Below are positions 25,725-35,469 of a DNA stretch of 64,000 nucleotides, piece after piece. Made by a program: the position numbers and the translations under genes. The DNA comes from Limimonas halophila (GTDB lineage: Bacteria > Pseudomonadota > Alphaproteobacteria > Kiloniellales > Rhodovibrionaceae): contig NZ_FNCE01000007.1 in the NCBI RefSeq assembly GCF_900100655.1, positions 62,001 to 126,000 of the forward strand. The letters run 5' to 3'. Every line of letters begins with the position of its first letter. The first letter of the stretch is position 1. A model generated the notes under the pieces. That model was not told where the DNA came from. It saw only the letters and a program-made list of their open reading frames with translations, and searched no databases.

Positions 25725-27080
25725 ATGTCGGATCGCAGCCTGCCCTCGATCCTCCTGAGCCTGCCGGCGCGGCTGCGCTCCAGCCCGCGCAAGCAGCTGC
25801 CCGCGCGTGTGCTGGCCCAGGTGCGCGAGCAGCAGGACGCCACGGAACGGCTCATCGGCGCCGTCCAGCTCGCCGTCGTGGTGATCTTCGCCGTTCTCTA
25901 CACGCTCGCGCCCAAGACCTTTGGCGAGGACGCCAGCTTCGCGCCGGTGCCCTTCGCACTGGCCGCCTATTTCGGCTTCACGCTCTTCCGCCTGGGGCTG
26001 GCGTTCCGCGTGCGCCTGCCCGACTGGTTCCTCTACCTGTCGATCGTCATCGACATGGCCCTGCTGTTCGGGCTGATCTGGTCGTTCCATCTGCAATACG
26101 AGCAGCCGGCGGGCTTCTACCTCAAGGCGCCGACGCTGCTCTACGTCTTCATCTTCATCGCCCTGCGCGCGCTGCGCTTCGAGGCGCGCTTCGTCGTGGT
26201 CGCGGGGCTGACGGCGGCGGCGGGATGGCTGGTGCTGGTCGGCTACGTCCTGCTGCCCGCGGGCATGACGATGGTGACGCGCGATTACGTCACCTACATC
26301 ACCTCCAACAAGATCCTGCTGGGCGCGGAGTTCGACAAGGTGATCTCCATCCTGGTGGTCACCGCGATCCTGGCGACGGCGATCGTGCGTGCCCGCGCCC
26401 TGCTCGTCAGCGCGGTGGCGGAGCGCACGGCGGCGCGCGAGTTGGCGCGCTTCTTCTCCCCGGCCGTGGCCCAGCGCATCGTGGAAGCGGAAAGCCTCGA
26501 GGTCGGGGTGGGTGAATGGCGCCACGCCGCGATCGTCACCTTCGACCTGCGCGGCTTCACCGGGATCGCCGAACGTTGTCCGCCGGACGCCGTGATGCGG
26601 CTGCTCGCCGACTATCAGGCCACCCTGGTGCCCATCGTTCGCAGCCACGGCGGCAGCATCGACAAGTTCCTGGGCGACGGCATCCTGGCGACCTTCGACG
26701 ACGTGCACGCCCCCGGCAGCTACGCCGCCGACGCGCTGCGCTGCGTGGACGCGGCGATCGAAGGGGCGGCGGCGTGGCAGCGCAACCGGGCCGAGCGCGG
26801 CGTGCCGGCGCCGACGGTGAACGCCGCCGCGGCCAGCGGACGCGTCGTCTTCGGGGCGGTGGGCGAGCGCGACCGCCTCGAATACACTGTGATCGGGGAC
26901 GCGGTGAACGTCGCCAGCAAGGTGGAAAAGCACAATGCCGTGGCGGGCACGCGCGCGCTCGCGGCGCAGGAAACCTACCACCTCGCGCAGCAGCAGGGCT
27001 ACGCCGGGACCGGGACGCAGCGCCCCGGAACCCCGGTGGCGGGGATCAACCATCCGGTCGATCTGGTGGCGCTCGCGTGA
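25725..27080 (+). CDS. Membrane-bound class III adenylate/guanylate cyclase
   Basis: A 451-residue protein with six predicted membrane segments (about residues 45-225) followed by a class III cyclase domain. Metal-binding aspartates are D274 (VTFDLRGFTGI) and D318 (LGDGILATF). DRLEYTVIGDAVNVASKVE carries the transition-state Asn, and K314 in SIDKFLGDG is compatible with ATP as substrate. It therefore probably makes cAMP in response to a membrane signal. A linker helix (VAERTAARELARFFSPAVAQRIV) of the usual type joins the two parts. No cAMP receptor gene is next to it. Confidence 0.9.
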   Translation: MSDRSLPSILLSLPARLRSSPRKQLPARVLAQVREQQDATERLIGAVQLAVVVIFAVLYTLAPKTFGEDASFAPVPFALAAYFGFTLFRLGLAFRVRLPDWFLYLSIVIDMALLFGLIWSFHLQYEQPAGFYLKAPTLLYVFIFIALRALRFEARFVVVAGLTAAAGWLVLVGYVLLPAGMTMVTRDYVTYITSNKILLGAEFDKVISILVVTAILATAIVRARALLVSAVAERTAARELARFFSPAVAQRIVEAESLEVGVGEWRHAAIVTFDLRGFTGIAERCPPDAVMRLLADYQATLVPIVRSHGGSIDKFLGDGILATFDDVHAPGSYAADALRCVDAAIEGAAAWQRNRAERGVPAPTVNAAAASGRVVFGAVGERDRLEYTVIGDAVNVASKVEKHNAVAGTRALAAQETYHLAQQQGYAGTGTQRPGTPVAGINHPVDLVALA

Positions 27081-27108
27081 TGCGTCGTTTCGCCCACGGA
27101 ATGGTGGC

Positions 27109-27903
27109 TCACGCGAGGTCCACCACCACGGGCACGTGGTCGGAGGGCTTCTGCCAGCCGCGCGTCTGCGACCACACGGCGTGGCGGTCCAGGTGCGCGC
27201 TGAGCGGCGGCGTCACCCAGACGTGGTCCAGGCGCCAGCCGTAGTTCTTCTGGAAGGACTGCGGGTGGCGGTAGCCCCACCAGGTGTAGAGGTGCTGGTC
27301 CGGCGGCACGAAATGGCGCCCCACGTCCGTGAAACCGCCGGCCTCGCGCAGGCCCGCCATGCGCTCGCACTCCCGCGGGGTGTGGCCGACCTGGCGCTTG
27401 ATGCGCTGGTGGTTCCACACGTCCGTCTCCAGCGGCGCCACGTTCAGGTCGCCCAGGATCATGACGCTGCGGTCGGCGAGGCGGTCGTCGCGCGCCCAGG
27501 CCGTCATCTCGTCGATGAAGCCGAGCTTGTGGGCGAACTTGGGGTTGGCGTCCACGTCCGCCTCCGGGCCGCCCGAGGGCACGTAGAAGCAGTGCAGCTC
27601 CAGCCGCGGCTCGGCGTCCGGCACCACGGCCAGGTGGCGCGCGTCCGGCTGACCCCACCAGTCCCACTGCCAGTGTGTGGCGAAGGGGCGGTCGGCCAGG
27701 ATGGCGACGCCGTTGCGGCCCTTCTCGCCACGCACGGCGCGGTGGGGAAAGCCCAGCTCGTCCATCGCCGCCGCCGGAAACTGCGGGTCGGCGACCTTGG
27801 TTTCCTGCAGGCAGACAACGTTCGGCCGCGCCGCGGCGACGAAGGCGGCGAAATGCTCCAGCCGGGCGCGGATGGAGTTCACGTTCCAGGTGGCGATGCG
27901 CAT
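27109..27903 (-). CDS. xthA: Exodeoxyribonuclease III (AP endonuclease)
   Basis: Repairs abasic sites and 3'-blocked ends. The 264-residue sequence shows the Exo III/APE1 active-site set: ATWNVNSIRAR (Asn), VCLQETK (Glu, metal), VMILGDLNVAP (Asp and Asn) and the final KPSDHVPVVVDL with the catalytic His. It converges with the adenylate cyclase. Its upstream region (27904-28198) holds a strong terminator belonging to the next gene but no further coding sequence. Confidence 0.96.
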   Translation of the reverse strand: MRIATWNVNSIRARLEHFAAFVAAARPNVVCLQETKVADPQFPAAAMDELGFPHRAVRGEKGRNGVAILADRPFATHWQWDWWGQPDARHLAVVPDAEPRLELHCFYVPSGGPEADVDANPKFAHKLGFIDEMTAWARDDRLADRSVMILGDLNVAPLETDVWNHQRIKRQVGHTPRECERMAGLREAGGFTDVGRHFVPPDQHLYTWWGYRHPQSFQKNYGWRLDHVWVTPPLSAHLDRHAVWSQTRGWQKPSDHVPVVVDLA

Positions 27904-27969
27904 GGGCGGGGGAGCTACAAAACGCGGCCGGTCAACGCAACGTTCGGCTTATCCGCGGCCCTTTCCAGG

Positions 27970-28016
27970 GCGCACAAAAAAGAGGAACGCCCGGTCGGGG
28001 GGAGGCCGGGCGTTCC
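27970..28016 (-). terminator. Rho-independent terminator (minus strand)
   Basis: An 11-bp perfect stem (27984-27994 with 28006-28016) with an 11-nt loop is followed on the minus strand by CTCTTTTTTG. It ends minus-strand transcription coming from the glutamine amidotransferase gene, about 180 nt past its stop. The rest of 28017-28198 shows nothing convincing. Confidence 0.9.
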
Positions 28017-28198
28017 GAATCTCCGCGGAGACGCGGCAGGGTGGCAGGGGACGACACCCAACCGCTGAGTCCGGTCCATTGCAGACCAGCACTTACCCGC
28101 GATGTGGGACGCTTCGGCCTTCAATCAATACCACCAACCCGGAACATTTCATGCACCGACGGCATACCCCGCATGAACATCGTCCCGAACGCCCGGGA

Positions 28199-28963
28199 TC
28201 AAACCGACTCCCGGACGAGACCGGCGCGATACTGGCGCGCGGCCTCGCCGAAGGCGCCGAGAATGGCGCGCGAGGTGGGGTTGGCCGCCGCCTCGTATTC
28301 CGGGTGCCACTGCACGCCCAGCACGAAGCCCCGCGCATCCGGCAGGCTCATCGCCTCGATCGTGCCGTCCTCGGCCGTGGCCTCGACCGCCAGCGTGCGC
28401 GCGGGCTCGGCGACGCCCTGCCAATGAAGCGAATTCACCCACAGCTCCTCGCCGCCCACGAGGCGGGCGAGCACACCGCCGGGCGTCAGCGCGATGCGGT
28501 GCTTGGGGCCGTAGCGCGTGTCCAGATCGCCCTCGGGCTTGCGGTGGTCGTGGCGGCCCGGCACCTCGTGGACGCGCGCATACAGCGTGCCGCCGAAGGC
28601 GACGTTCAGCTCCTGCATGCCGCGGCAGATCGCCAGCAGCGGCACGCCGCGCGCCACGGCGGCGCGGATCAGCGGCAGCGTCGTGGCGTCGCGGGCGACA
28701 TCGTAGGGCTCGGCCTTTTCGTGCGCCGCTGCGCCGTAGGCCTCGGGATGGACGTTGGAGGGGCTGCCGGTGAGCACGATGCCGTCGACGCGCGCCAGGA
28801 TCTCGGTGGGGTCAACGGCATCGGCCAGCGAGGGCAGCATCACGGGCAGCGCGTCCGCGGCCTCCGCCACGGCGCGCACGTACTTGTCCCCGATGGTGTG
28901 GAAGGTCAGCCCGTCCGCCGTCATGCGGCAGGCGGGCAGGGCGATCAGCGGCTTCGCGGTCAT
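28199..28963 (-). CDS. Class I glutamine amidotransferase-like hydrolase (peptidase C26, PuuD type)
   Basis: A 254-residue gamma-glutamyl hydrolase-like enzyme. The catalytic Cys is in LLAICRGMQELN, and the His/Glu pair is in GVQWHPEYEA. The family includes gamma-glutamyl-GABA hydrolase of putrescine breakdown. No other putrescine genes are nearby, so the substrate is uncertain. The start at 28963 (MTAKPLIALPACRM) is set by homology; no strong ribosome binding site is present. A terminator lies downstream. Confidence 0.88.
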   Translation of the reverse strand: MTAKPLIALPACRMTADGLTFHTIGDKYVRAVAEAADALPVMLPSLADAVDPTEILARVDGIVLTGSPSNVHPEAYGAAAHEKAEPYDVARDATTLPLIRAAVARGVPLLAICRGMQELNVAFGGTLYARVHEVPGRHDHRKPEGDLDTRYGPKHRIALTPGGVLARLVGGEELWVNSLHWQGVAEPARTLAVEATAEDGTIEAMSLPDARGFVLGVQWHPEYEAAANPTSRAILGAFGEAARQYRAGLVRESV

Positions 28964-29019
28964 GGCCGTAAGGTGGCGTGCCGGTTGGCGCGCTCCAAGA
29001 GGTGCGTCCGCTGTGGGGC

Positions 29020-29709
29020 CTACTTCTGTCGCCCCTGCTTCGGCAGGTCCAGGGCGTTGAAGTCGAACTTCTCGGCGGCGATGGCGACGCCGCGCTGCAC
29101 GCCCGCCAGATCGACCACGGTGACCGTGCCCTGCTGGTCCACCAGCCGCCAGCGGGTCAGCGCCAGCGGGTCGTCGGTGAAGTACAGCTCCAGCGAGCCC
29201 GGCTCGCCCGGTTTGGCGCCGCCGCGCACCACGGTCACGCGGATGCGGTCGTTGGCGCGGGTGACCCTGGCCACGGCGAAGTCCTGCTTGCCCAGGATGT
29301 CGACGTCCGCCTTCAGCAAGGGCCACAGCGGCGTCTCGCTCACGGGCACGTAGCTGGTCTGCTCCAGCCGGCGGTTGAAGTAGAGCAGCCACGAGCCGTC
29401 GGCGATCATGACGATGTCGGTGGGCGGATCGTATTCGAATCGCACCTTGCCGGGGCGGTCGATCCACACCGTGCCCGTGGCTTCCGTGCCGTTCGAGGAG
29501 CGCTGGCGGAATTCGGCCCGCAGGGTGTCGATGCCCTCGATGTAGGTCTGGATGCGCTCGACCGTGGCGCGGTCGCGCTCGGACAGCGCCGTGCCGTTGC
29601 TCTCGGCGGCGGCATACGGCGCGGTCCCGGCGAGCAGCAGGCCGGCGGTCAGCAGGGCGGCGCTCAACAAGGCGGCGGGGCCGCGCCGTAGCGGGCGGTC
29701 GGGGCGCAT
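29020..29709 (-). CDS. lolA: Outer-membrane lipoprotein carrier protein LolA
   Basis: Periplasmic chaperone that carries lipoproteins from the LolCDE complex to the outer membrane. The 229-residue precursor has a signal peptide with a hydrophobic stretch (ALLSAALLTAGLLLAG) and cleavage near AAA-ES. The mature part has the LolA fold pattern (IQTYIEGIDTLRAEFRQRS, GTVWIDRPGKVRFEYDPP, LLYFNRRLEQTSYVPVSETP). It lies directly downstream of ftsK, the usual order in Rhodospirillales. I start at the ATG at 29709; the longer frame lacks a signal sequence. Confidence 0.94.
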   Translation of the reverse strand: MRPDRPLRRGPAALLSAALLTAGLLLAGTAPYAAAESNGTALSERDRATVERIQTYIEGIDTLRAEFRQRSSNGTEATGTVWIDRPGKVRFEYDPPTDIVMIADGSWLLYFNRRLEQTSYVPVSETPLWPLLKADVDILGKQDFAVARVTRANDRIRVTVVRGGAKPGEPGSLELYFTDDPLALTRWRLVDQQGTVTVVDLAGVQRGVAIAAEKFDFNALDLPKQGRQK

Positions 29710-29807
29710 GGTCGGCGTCTCCGTGTGGTTCGTCGCGCAGGCTGCGCGCGGGACGTGGCGTGGATGTGGCGCGGGCGTGGGCGATCGGCGGCGGCGCACG
29801 CGGGCAA

Positions 29808-32324
29808 TCACCGCTCCGCCTGGGATTCGATCAGGATCTCGCGCTTGCCGACATGGTTCGCCGGGCTGACCACGCCTTCGCCCTCCATCTTCTCGATCAG
29901 CCGGGCGGCGCGGTTGTAGCCGATCTGGAGCTGGCGCTGCACGAAGGAGGTCGAGGCCTTACGGTGCTGGAGCACCACGGCCACGGCCTTCTCGTAGAGG
30001 TCCCCCTCGCCGCCGTCGCCGCCGTTGCCGCCGCCGGGCACGAGGTCCTGGGCGCCGCCGCCCTCGCCGTCCTCCTCGGTGACGGCTTGGTCGTACTCCG
30101 GCGCGCCCTGCGCCTTGAGGTGGGCGACCACGCCCTCGACCTCGTCGTCCGAGACCAGCGGCCCGTGCACGCGCGTCACGCGGCCGCCGTGGGCCATGTA
30201 GAGCATGTCGCCCTTGCCGAGCAGCTGCTCCGCGCCCGTCTCCCCCAGGATGGTGCGGCTGTCCACCTTCGAGGTGACGTGGAAGGAGATGCGCGTGGGG
30301 AAGTTGGCCTTGAGCGTGCCGGTGATGACGTCCACCGAGGGGCGCTGCGTGGCCATGATCAGGTGGATGCCCGCCGCCCGCGCCATCTGCGCCAGGCGCT
30401 GGGCGGCCATCTCGATGTCCTTGCCGGCCACCTGCATGAGGTCGGCCATCTCGTCGACCACTACCACGATGTAGGGCAGCGGCCGCATGTCGACGTCCTG
30501 CTCCTCGTAGACCGGCGCGCCGCTGTCCGGGTCGAAGCCGGTCTGCACGCGGCGGGTGAGGATCTCGCCGTTGGCGTTGGCCTCGTGGATGCGGGCGTTG
30601 TAGCCGTCGATGTTGCGCACGCCCAGGCGCGCCATCTTGCGGTAGCGGTCCTCCATCTCCCGCACGGTCCACTTGAGCGCCGTGACCGCCTTCTTGGGGT
30701 CGGTGACGACCGGCGCCATGAGGTGCGGGATGTCCTCGTAGACCGACAGCTCCAGCATCTTGGGGTCGATCAGGATCATCCGGCACTGCTCGGGCGGCAG
30801 GCGGTACATCAACGAGAGCAGCATGGCGTTGATGGCCACGGACTTCCCCGAGCCCGTGGTGCCGGCCACCAGCAGGTGCGGCATCTTCGCCAGATCGACC
30901 ACCGTGGGCGAGCCGGAGATGTCCTTGCCCAGGGTGAGCGGGAGGCTGCCGCCCTTCTCCACATACTCGCGCGAGGCCAGCAGCTCGCGCAGGAAGACGA
31001 TCTCGCGCTCGGCGTTGGGCAGCTCGATGCCGATGACGCTCGTGCCCGGCACCACGGCGACGCGGACCGACACCGCGGCCATGGCGCGGGCGATGTCGCC
31101 AGCCAGGCCGATGACGCGGCTGTTCTTCGTGCCCGGGGCGGGCTCCAGGTCGTAGCGCGTCACCACGGGGCCGGGGCGGACCTTCACGATCTCGCCCTTC
31201 ACGCCGAAGTCGCCCAGCACCTTTTCCAGCTGGCGCGCGGTGTCCTGCAGCTCGTCCTCGTCGGCGCCGCCCTTGCCCGATTGCTCCGGCTCTGTGAGCA
31301 GCTTGAGCGGCGGCATCTCGAAGTCCTCGGCCTGCGAGACCGAGCCGCCGCCGGTTCTGGCCGGGGGTTCGGGCGCCGCGCGCGGCTCCACCGCCGCGGT
31401 GCGTTCCGCTTCCGTGTCGCTCTCCGGTTCGGGCTCGGCTTTCGTGGCGGCCTTCTTCGCCTTCTTGGCCGGTTCCGGCTCGGGGTCCGCGGCGGGCGCT
31501 GGCGCCGCCTCCGCCTCGGTCTCGGGCTCGCCACCCCCCACCAACACGGGTTCGCGGCGCTGTTTGCCACGGGCCTCGCGGTCCTGCTTGCGGGTGTCGC
31601 GCTTGGCCTGCCGCATGGCCTTGCGCTCGGCGCGGCGTTCGGCGCGCTCGGCCCTGCGGGCCTCGCGGTTGGCCTTGCGTTCGGCCTTGGTTTCCGCGTC
31701 GGCCGGCTGGACCGTCCCCAAGCCGCGCGCGCTCACCCAGGCGGCGGCGCGGCCGACGGCGGCCCATTCCGCGCGCGACCAGCCGAGCGCGTAGCCCGCG
31801 AGCGCCACGCCGGAGATGCCGGAGATCAGCGCCGTCAGCCAGCCCGGCCAGGGCAGCGCGGCGGCGGTGTTGGCGAAGGTCAGGTGCCCGGCGGCGCCGC
31901 CCAGGCCGTCGCTCATGGGCCAGGAGGTCGGGTTGGGCAGGGCGGCCAGCCCCGTCGCCAGCAACAGCAGGGCCGGCGGCAGCACGGCCGCGCGCAGCCA
32001 CGACCGCGACGGCAGCCCGGCGCGCACGAGGCGCCACGACCACCCGGCCAGGACCGGCACCAACACGAAGGCGGCCATCCCCAGCGCGCGCAGCAGCACG
32101 TCGGCGACGATGGCGCCCGGCTGACCCAGCAGGTTGCTCACCGGGGCGTCGCTGGCGACGTTCAGGCTCGGGTCGGCGGGGTTGTAGGTGATCAGCGCCA
32201 CCGCCAGGGCTGCCGCGATGCCCCCGGGCGCCGCGATGCCGACGCGGCGCAGGAGGCGGCGCGCCAGTCCGGCGAGGCTGGCCGTCAGGCCCTGCAGGCT
32301 GAGGCTGTCGGCTCGCTCGCTCAT
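29808..32324 (-). CDS. ftsK: DNA translocase FtsK
   Basis: Septum-anchored DNA pump that clears and resolves chromosome ends at division. The 838-residue protein has four predicted membrane helices in the first 190 residues and a charged linker with a Lys/Arg/Glu stretch and a Pro/Glu-rich part (about 200-350). The RecA-like motor follows, with Walker A GTTGSGKS and Walker [12 protein letters not shown]. The C-terminal gamma winged helix ([24 protein letters not shown]) reads polar guide sequences. The ATG at 32324 overlaps the stop of the upstream aminotransferase gene (ATGA). Confidence 0.97.
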   Translation of the reverse strand: MSERADSLSLQGLTASLAGLARRLLRRVGIAAPGGIAAALAVALITYNPADPSLNVASDAPVSNLLGQPGAIVADVLLRALGMAAFVLVPVLAGWSWRLVRAGLPSRSWLRAAVLPPALLLLATGLAALPNPTSWPMSDGLGGAAGHLTFANTAAALPWPGWLTALISGISGVALAGYALGWSRAEWAAVGRAAAWVSARGLGTVQPADAETKAERKANREARRAERAERRAERKAMRQAKRDTRKQDREARGKQRREPVLVGGGEPETEAEAAPAPAADPEPEPAKKAKKAATKAEPEPESDTEAERTAAVEPRAAPEPPARTGGGSVSQAEDFEMPPLKLLTEPEQSGKGGADEDELQDTARQLEKVLGDFGVKGEIVKVRPGPVVTRYDLEPAPGTKNSRVIGLAGDIARAMAAVSVRVAVVPGTSVIGIELPNAEREIVFLRELLASREYVEKGGSLPLTLGKDISGSPTVVDLAKMPHLLVAGTTGSGKSVAINAMLLSLMYRLPPEQCRMILIDPKMLELSVYEDIPHLMAPVVTDPKKAVTALKWTVREMEDRYRKMARLGVRNIDGYNARIHEANANGEILTRRVQTGFDPDSGAPVYEEQDVDMRPLPYIVVVVDEMADLMQVAGKDIEMAAQRLAQMARAAGIHLIMATQRPSVDVITGTLKANFPTRISFHVTSKVDSRTILGETGAEQLLGKGDMLYMAHGGRVTRVHGPLVSDDEVEGVVAHLKAQGAPEYDQAVTEEDGEGGGAQDLVPGGGNGGDGGEGDLYEKAVAVVLQHRKASTSFVQRQLQIGYNRAARLIEKMEGEGVVSPANHVGKREILIESQAER

Positions 32325-33544
32325 GCGTGCGCGGCCCCCGTGCCGTCGCCCCACAGCACCGCGCCCAGGCGCGCCAGCACCGGCTCCAGGAAGGCCGGCT
32401 CGTGCACCAGCGCCACGCGGATGTGGGCGGCCCCGGGGTTGGCGCCGTCATCGTCGGGCACGCTCATGTAGGCCCCGGGCAGCACGCGGATGCCGGCCTC
32501 GCGCCACAGGCGCACGGCCGCGGCCTCGCTGTCGCCCACGTCCAGCCACAGGAAGAAGCCGGCCGCCGGGCGCGCCACGCGTTCGCCCAGCGCGCGCTCG
32601 GCGGCGGCGAAGGCGGCGTCGTAGCGCTCGCGGTTGCGCGCCGCGTGGTCGTCGTCGCCCCACAGCGCCGTTCCCGCGTTCAGGATGGGCAGCGGCACCC
32701 CGGCCCCGCCCACGCGCAGCGTGGCGTCCAGCGCGTCCAGCCACGCCCGGTCGCCGGCGACGAAGCCGCAGCGCAGCCCCGGCGCGCTGGAGCGCTTGGA
32801 CAGCGAGTGGAAGACGAGCACGTTCGCCAGCTCCGCGCCCAGCTCTGCCGCGGCGTCCAGCCCGCCCGGCGGCGTGGTGCCCGCGTGGATGTCGGCGTAG
32901 CACTCGTCCAGCGCCAGGACGAAATCGTGCCGGCGGGCCAGGGCGATCATATCGCGAAGCCGTTCCGCATCCGCAACGGATCCCTGCGGATTGGACGGTG
33001 AGTTCAGATAGGCCAGGGCGGCGCGGTTCAGCGTCGCCGCGTCCAGCGCCTCGTAGGCCGGCTGGAAGCCCGTGGCCTCGGTGGCCGGCACGAACACCGG
33101 CGTCATCTCGGCCGCCACGGCGGCGCCCGCGTAGACGTGATAGAAGGGGTTGGGCAGCAGCACGACGTCGCGACCCGGCCTGCGCGCGGCCAGCGCGGCG
33201 AAGAACAGCCCCTCGCGCGTGCCCGGCACCGGCAGGATCTGCGTTTCCGGGTCCACCAGCTGCGCGCCCCGGGGATAGCGCCGCGCCAGCCAGCCGTGGC
33301 AGGCGGCGCGGTAGGCCTCGGTCCCGCGCGGCGGCGGGTAGCGGTTCCAACCGCCGTGGCCGGCCACGCGGTCGTCGATCCAGGCGGGCGGATCGTTTTG
33401 CGGCTCGCCGATCTGCAACGCCACGGGCGCGCCGTCCGGCGCCGGGGACGGGCCCGGCGGAACCTCGGCCAGGAGCGCGTTGAGCTTGCTGAAGGGGTGG
33501 TAGGCGCGCACCTCGCGCGCCGTGCCGGCAACGGCCTTAACCAT
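32321..33544 (-). CDS. Aminotransferase class I/II, probable succinyldiaminopimelate transaminase
   Basis: A 407-residue fold-type I PLP enzyme. The PLP Lys is in [17 protein letters not shown], and SPSNPQGSV and [10 protein letters not shown] are further aminotransferase signatures. Position directly before ftsK is typical for the DapC-like enzyme of lysine and diaminopimelate synthesis in Rhodospirillales, which is the basis of the specific call. Aspartate or another aminotransferase activity cannot be excluded. The start (ATG 33544, [18 protein letters not shown]) is the first in the conserved frame. It overlaps ftsK by four bases. Confidence 0.85.
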   Translation of the reverse strand: MVKAVAGTAREVRAYHPFSKLNALLAEVPPGPSPAPDGAPVALQIGEPQNDPPAWIDDRVAGHGGWNRYPPPRGTEAYRAACHGWLARRYPRGAQLVDPETQILPVPGTREGLFFAALAARRPGRDVVLLPNPFYHVYAGAAVAAEMTPVFVPATEATGFQPAYEALDAATLNRAALAYLNSPSNPQGSVADAERLRDMIALARRHDFVLALDECYADIHAGTTPPGGLDAAAELGAELANVLVFHSLSKRSSAPGLRCGFVAGDRAWLDALDATLRVGGAGVPLPILNAGTALWGDDDHAARNRERYDAAFAAAERALGERVARPAAGFFLWLDVGDSEAAAVRLWREAGIRVLPGAYMSVPDDDGANPGAAHIRVALVHEPAFLEPVLARLGAVLWGDGTGAAHA

Positions 33545-33722
33545 GTGCGTGGTCCGTTCGTGTCCGCGTCCTGCGCGCGCCGCTGTGCGAATGGCCCCCA
33601 TCCGGATGACAGGGACGCGCCGCGATCGCGCGCAAGGGTAGGGAGGCCGGGGCCGGTCCCGCAAGGCGCGTCGCTGTGACCGCCGTGCGACCACCCGCCG
33701 GTTAAGGCAGGCCGTCGCCGCC

Positions 33723-33759
33723 AAAAACGAAAAGGCCCGGACGGCGGGGCCGTCCGGGC
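33723..33759 (-). terminator. Rho-independent terminator of amtB
   Basis: A 10-bp perfect stem (33735-33744 with 33750-33759) is followed on the minus strand by CCTTTTCGTTTTTGG. It lies about 48 nt after the amtB stop and separates amtB from the aminotransferase-ftsK genes. Confidence 0.92.
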
Positions 33760-33806
33760 AAAGGCTCGCCGAGCGAGCCGAACGGGGAGGGGTCAGGTGG
33801 CGGGCA

Positions 33807-35165
33807 TTACACCACCTGGGAGCCGCGGCCGAACTCCGGGTACGCTTCCAGCCCCAGCTCCGCCTGATCGAGGCCGTTGGCCTCGGTCTCCTCGTCGGGC
33901 CGCAGCCCGATGGTGTACTTCAGCGCCAGCCAGACGACGGCGCTGGTGACGATCATGAAGGCGCCCACGGCGACCACGCCGATCAGCTGGACGACGAAGC
34001 TGACGCCGGGGTTGAAGATGCCCACGGCCAGCGTGCCCCACACGCCGGCGACCAGGTGGGCCGGGATGGCGCCCACGACGTCGTCGATGCGCAGCTTGTC
34101 CAGCACCGGCACGCTCACGACCATGAGCACGCCGCCGATGGCGCCGATCAGGATCGCCAGCAGGTGGTTCTGCACGTCCGGGCCGGCCGTGATCGAAACC
34201 AGGCCCGCGATGGCGCCGTTCAGAACCACGGTCAGGTCCAGCTTGCCGTAGTACAGCTGCGTCGCCGCCATCGCCGCGACCACGCCGGCCGCCGCCGCAA
34301 GGTTGGTGTTCACGTAGACGATCGCCATCGCCGAAGCATCCAGGGCCGAGCCCAGGGCGAGCTGCGAGCCGCCGTTGAAGCCGAACCAGCCGAACCACAG
34401 GATGAAGGTGCCGAGCGTGGCCAGCGGCAGGTTGGCGCCGGGCATCGGGTTCACGCGGCCATCCTTGCCGTACTTGCCGCGCCGCGGGCCGATGATGAAC
34501 GCCCCCGTGAGCGCGGCGAAGCCGCCCACGGCGTGCACGATCGTGGAGCCGGCGAAGTCGGCGAAGCCCATCGCGGTGAGCCAGCCGCCGCCCCAGGTCC
34601 ATGCGGCCTGAACCGGATAGAGAACGCCGGTCAGCACCACCACGAAGATCATGAAGGGCCAGACCTTCACGCGCTCCGCCACGGTGCCCGAGACGATCGA
34701 GGCCGCCGTCGCCACGAAGACCATCTGGAAGAACCAGTCGGACATCGAGGCGTAGCCGCTGTCGCTGACCGTCTTGACCTGCTCCGCCGTCGCCTCGGCG
34801 GCGTTGATCAGCGCCAGCTCGGCGTCGGCCGGGTTGTAGAGCAGGCTGAGCGAGCCGATGAACGAGCCCACGTCGACGTACATCAGGTTGTAGCCGATCA
34901 GGTAGTACATCAGCCCCGCCACGGAGTAGAGGGCGATGTTCTTCGTGCAGATCATCGCGGTGTTCTTGGACCGCACCAGCCCGGATTCCAGCATGGCGAA
35001 CCCGGCGGCCATGAACATGACCAGCACGCCGTGGATCAGAAACGAAAACGAGTTGAAGACGTAAGTGGCTTCGTTGCTGACCGCCGCCTGCGCCGGCGCG
35101 GCGGCGACCCATGCCGCCGACGCCGCGATCGCGCAGAGGGGCAGCTTGCGGATGGCACCCCGCAT
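33807..35165 (-). CDS. amtB: Ammonium transporter AmtB
   Basis: Trimeric inner-membrane ammonium channel of 452 residues with a cleaved signal peptide (AAPAQA) and eleven membrane helices. The pore twin-histidines are visible (STIVHAVGGFAAL and IPAHLVAGVWG), as are the external gate region (DWFFQMVF) and LESGLVRSKN. A perfect GGAGGT lies seven bases before the ATG at 35165. A sigma-54-like promoter is 64 nt upstream, as expected for a nitrogen-controlled gene. The PII gene glnK, usually co-transcribed with amtB, is absent next to it. Confidence 0.97.
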   Translation of the reverse strand: MRGAIRKLPLCAIAASAAWVAAAPAQAAVSNEATYVFNSFSFLIHGVLVMFMAAGFAMLESGLVRSKNTAMICTKNIALYSVAGLMYYLIGYNLMYVDVGSFIGSLSLLYNPADAELALINAAEATAEQVKTVSDSGYASMSDWFFQMVFVATAASIVSGTVAERVKVWPFMIFVVVLTGVLYPVQAAWTWGGGWLTAMGFADFAGSTIVHAVGGFAALTGAFIIGPRRGKYGKDGRVNPMPGANLPLATLGTFILWFGWFGFNGGSQLALGSALDASAMAIVYVNTNLAAAAGVVAAMAATQLYYGKLDLTVVLNGAIAGLVSITAGPDVQNHLLAILIGAIGGVLMVVSVPVLDKLRIDDVVGAIPAHLVAGVWGTLAVGIFNPGVSFVVQLIGVVAVGAFMIVTSAVVWLALKYTIGLRPDEETEANGLDQAELGLEAYPEFGRGSQVV

Positions 35166-35228
35166 GACCCGGACCTCCTCTTGGCTGAACCCACGCACGG
35201 CCCAGCGGCCGTTTGCCGCGCTGCACAC

Positions 35229-35244
35229 CTCAAGAAGCGTGCCA
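35229..35244 (-). promoter_or_regulatory. Sigma-54 type promoter of amtB
   Basis: On the minus strand TGGCACG-CTTC-TTGAG matches the sigma-54 consensus TGGCACG-N4-TTGCA with a perfect -24 element and one altered base in the -12 GC (GA here). It is 64 nt before the amtB start in the divergent amtB/ubiH gap (35166-35469), which contains no gene. No NtrC site was identified with confidence. Confidence 0.7.
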
Positions 35245-35469
35245 TTTCGATCATTCGGCATTTTCAATGGGTTACATGATCGCCCGACTCGGGTATGCCC
35301 AAAGCGTGAGCAGCAGCTGACGGCTGCCTAGCCAACGGGCAGAGGGCGCGTCGCGCTCGCCACGGCGGCGCCGGGGGTGCGGCGCGATGCCCGCCGGCCG
35401 CCGGTGCCACTGGACAGGCGCGCGTGCGCGCCCGATCCTCCGCGCGAGGCAGCGATGCGGGGGCCTTCC

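Noticed and set aside
28017-28198. A short open frame (17 codons) between the terminator and the glutamine amidotransferase gene
   Set aside because: Too short, with no ribosome binding site or conserved feature.
29760-32471. 903-codon open frame opposite ftsK
   Set aside because: Antisense shadow of ftsK with low-complexity composition; no recognisable domain.
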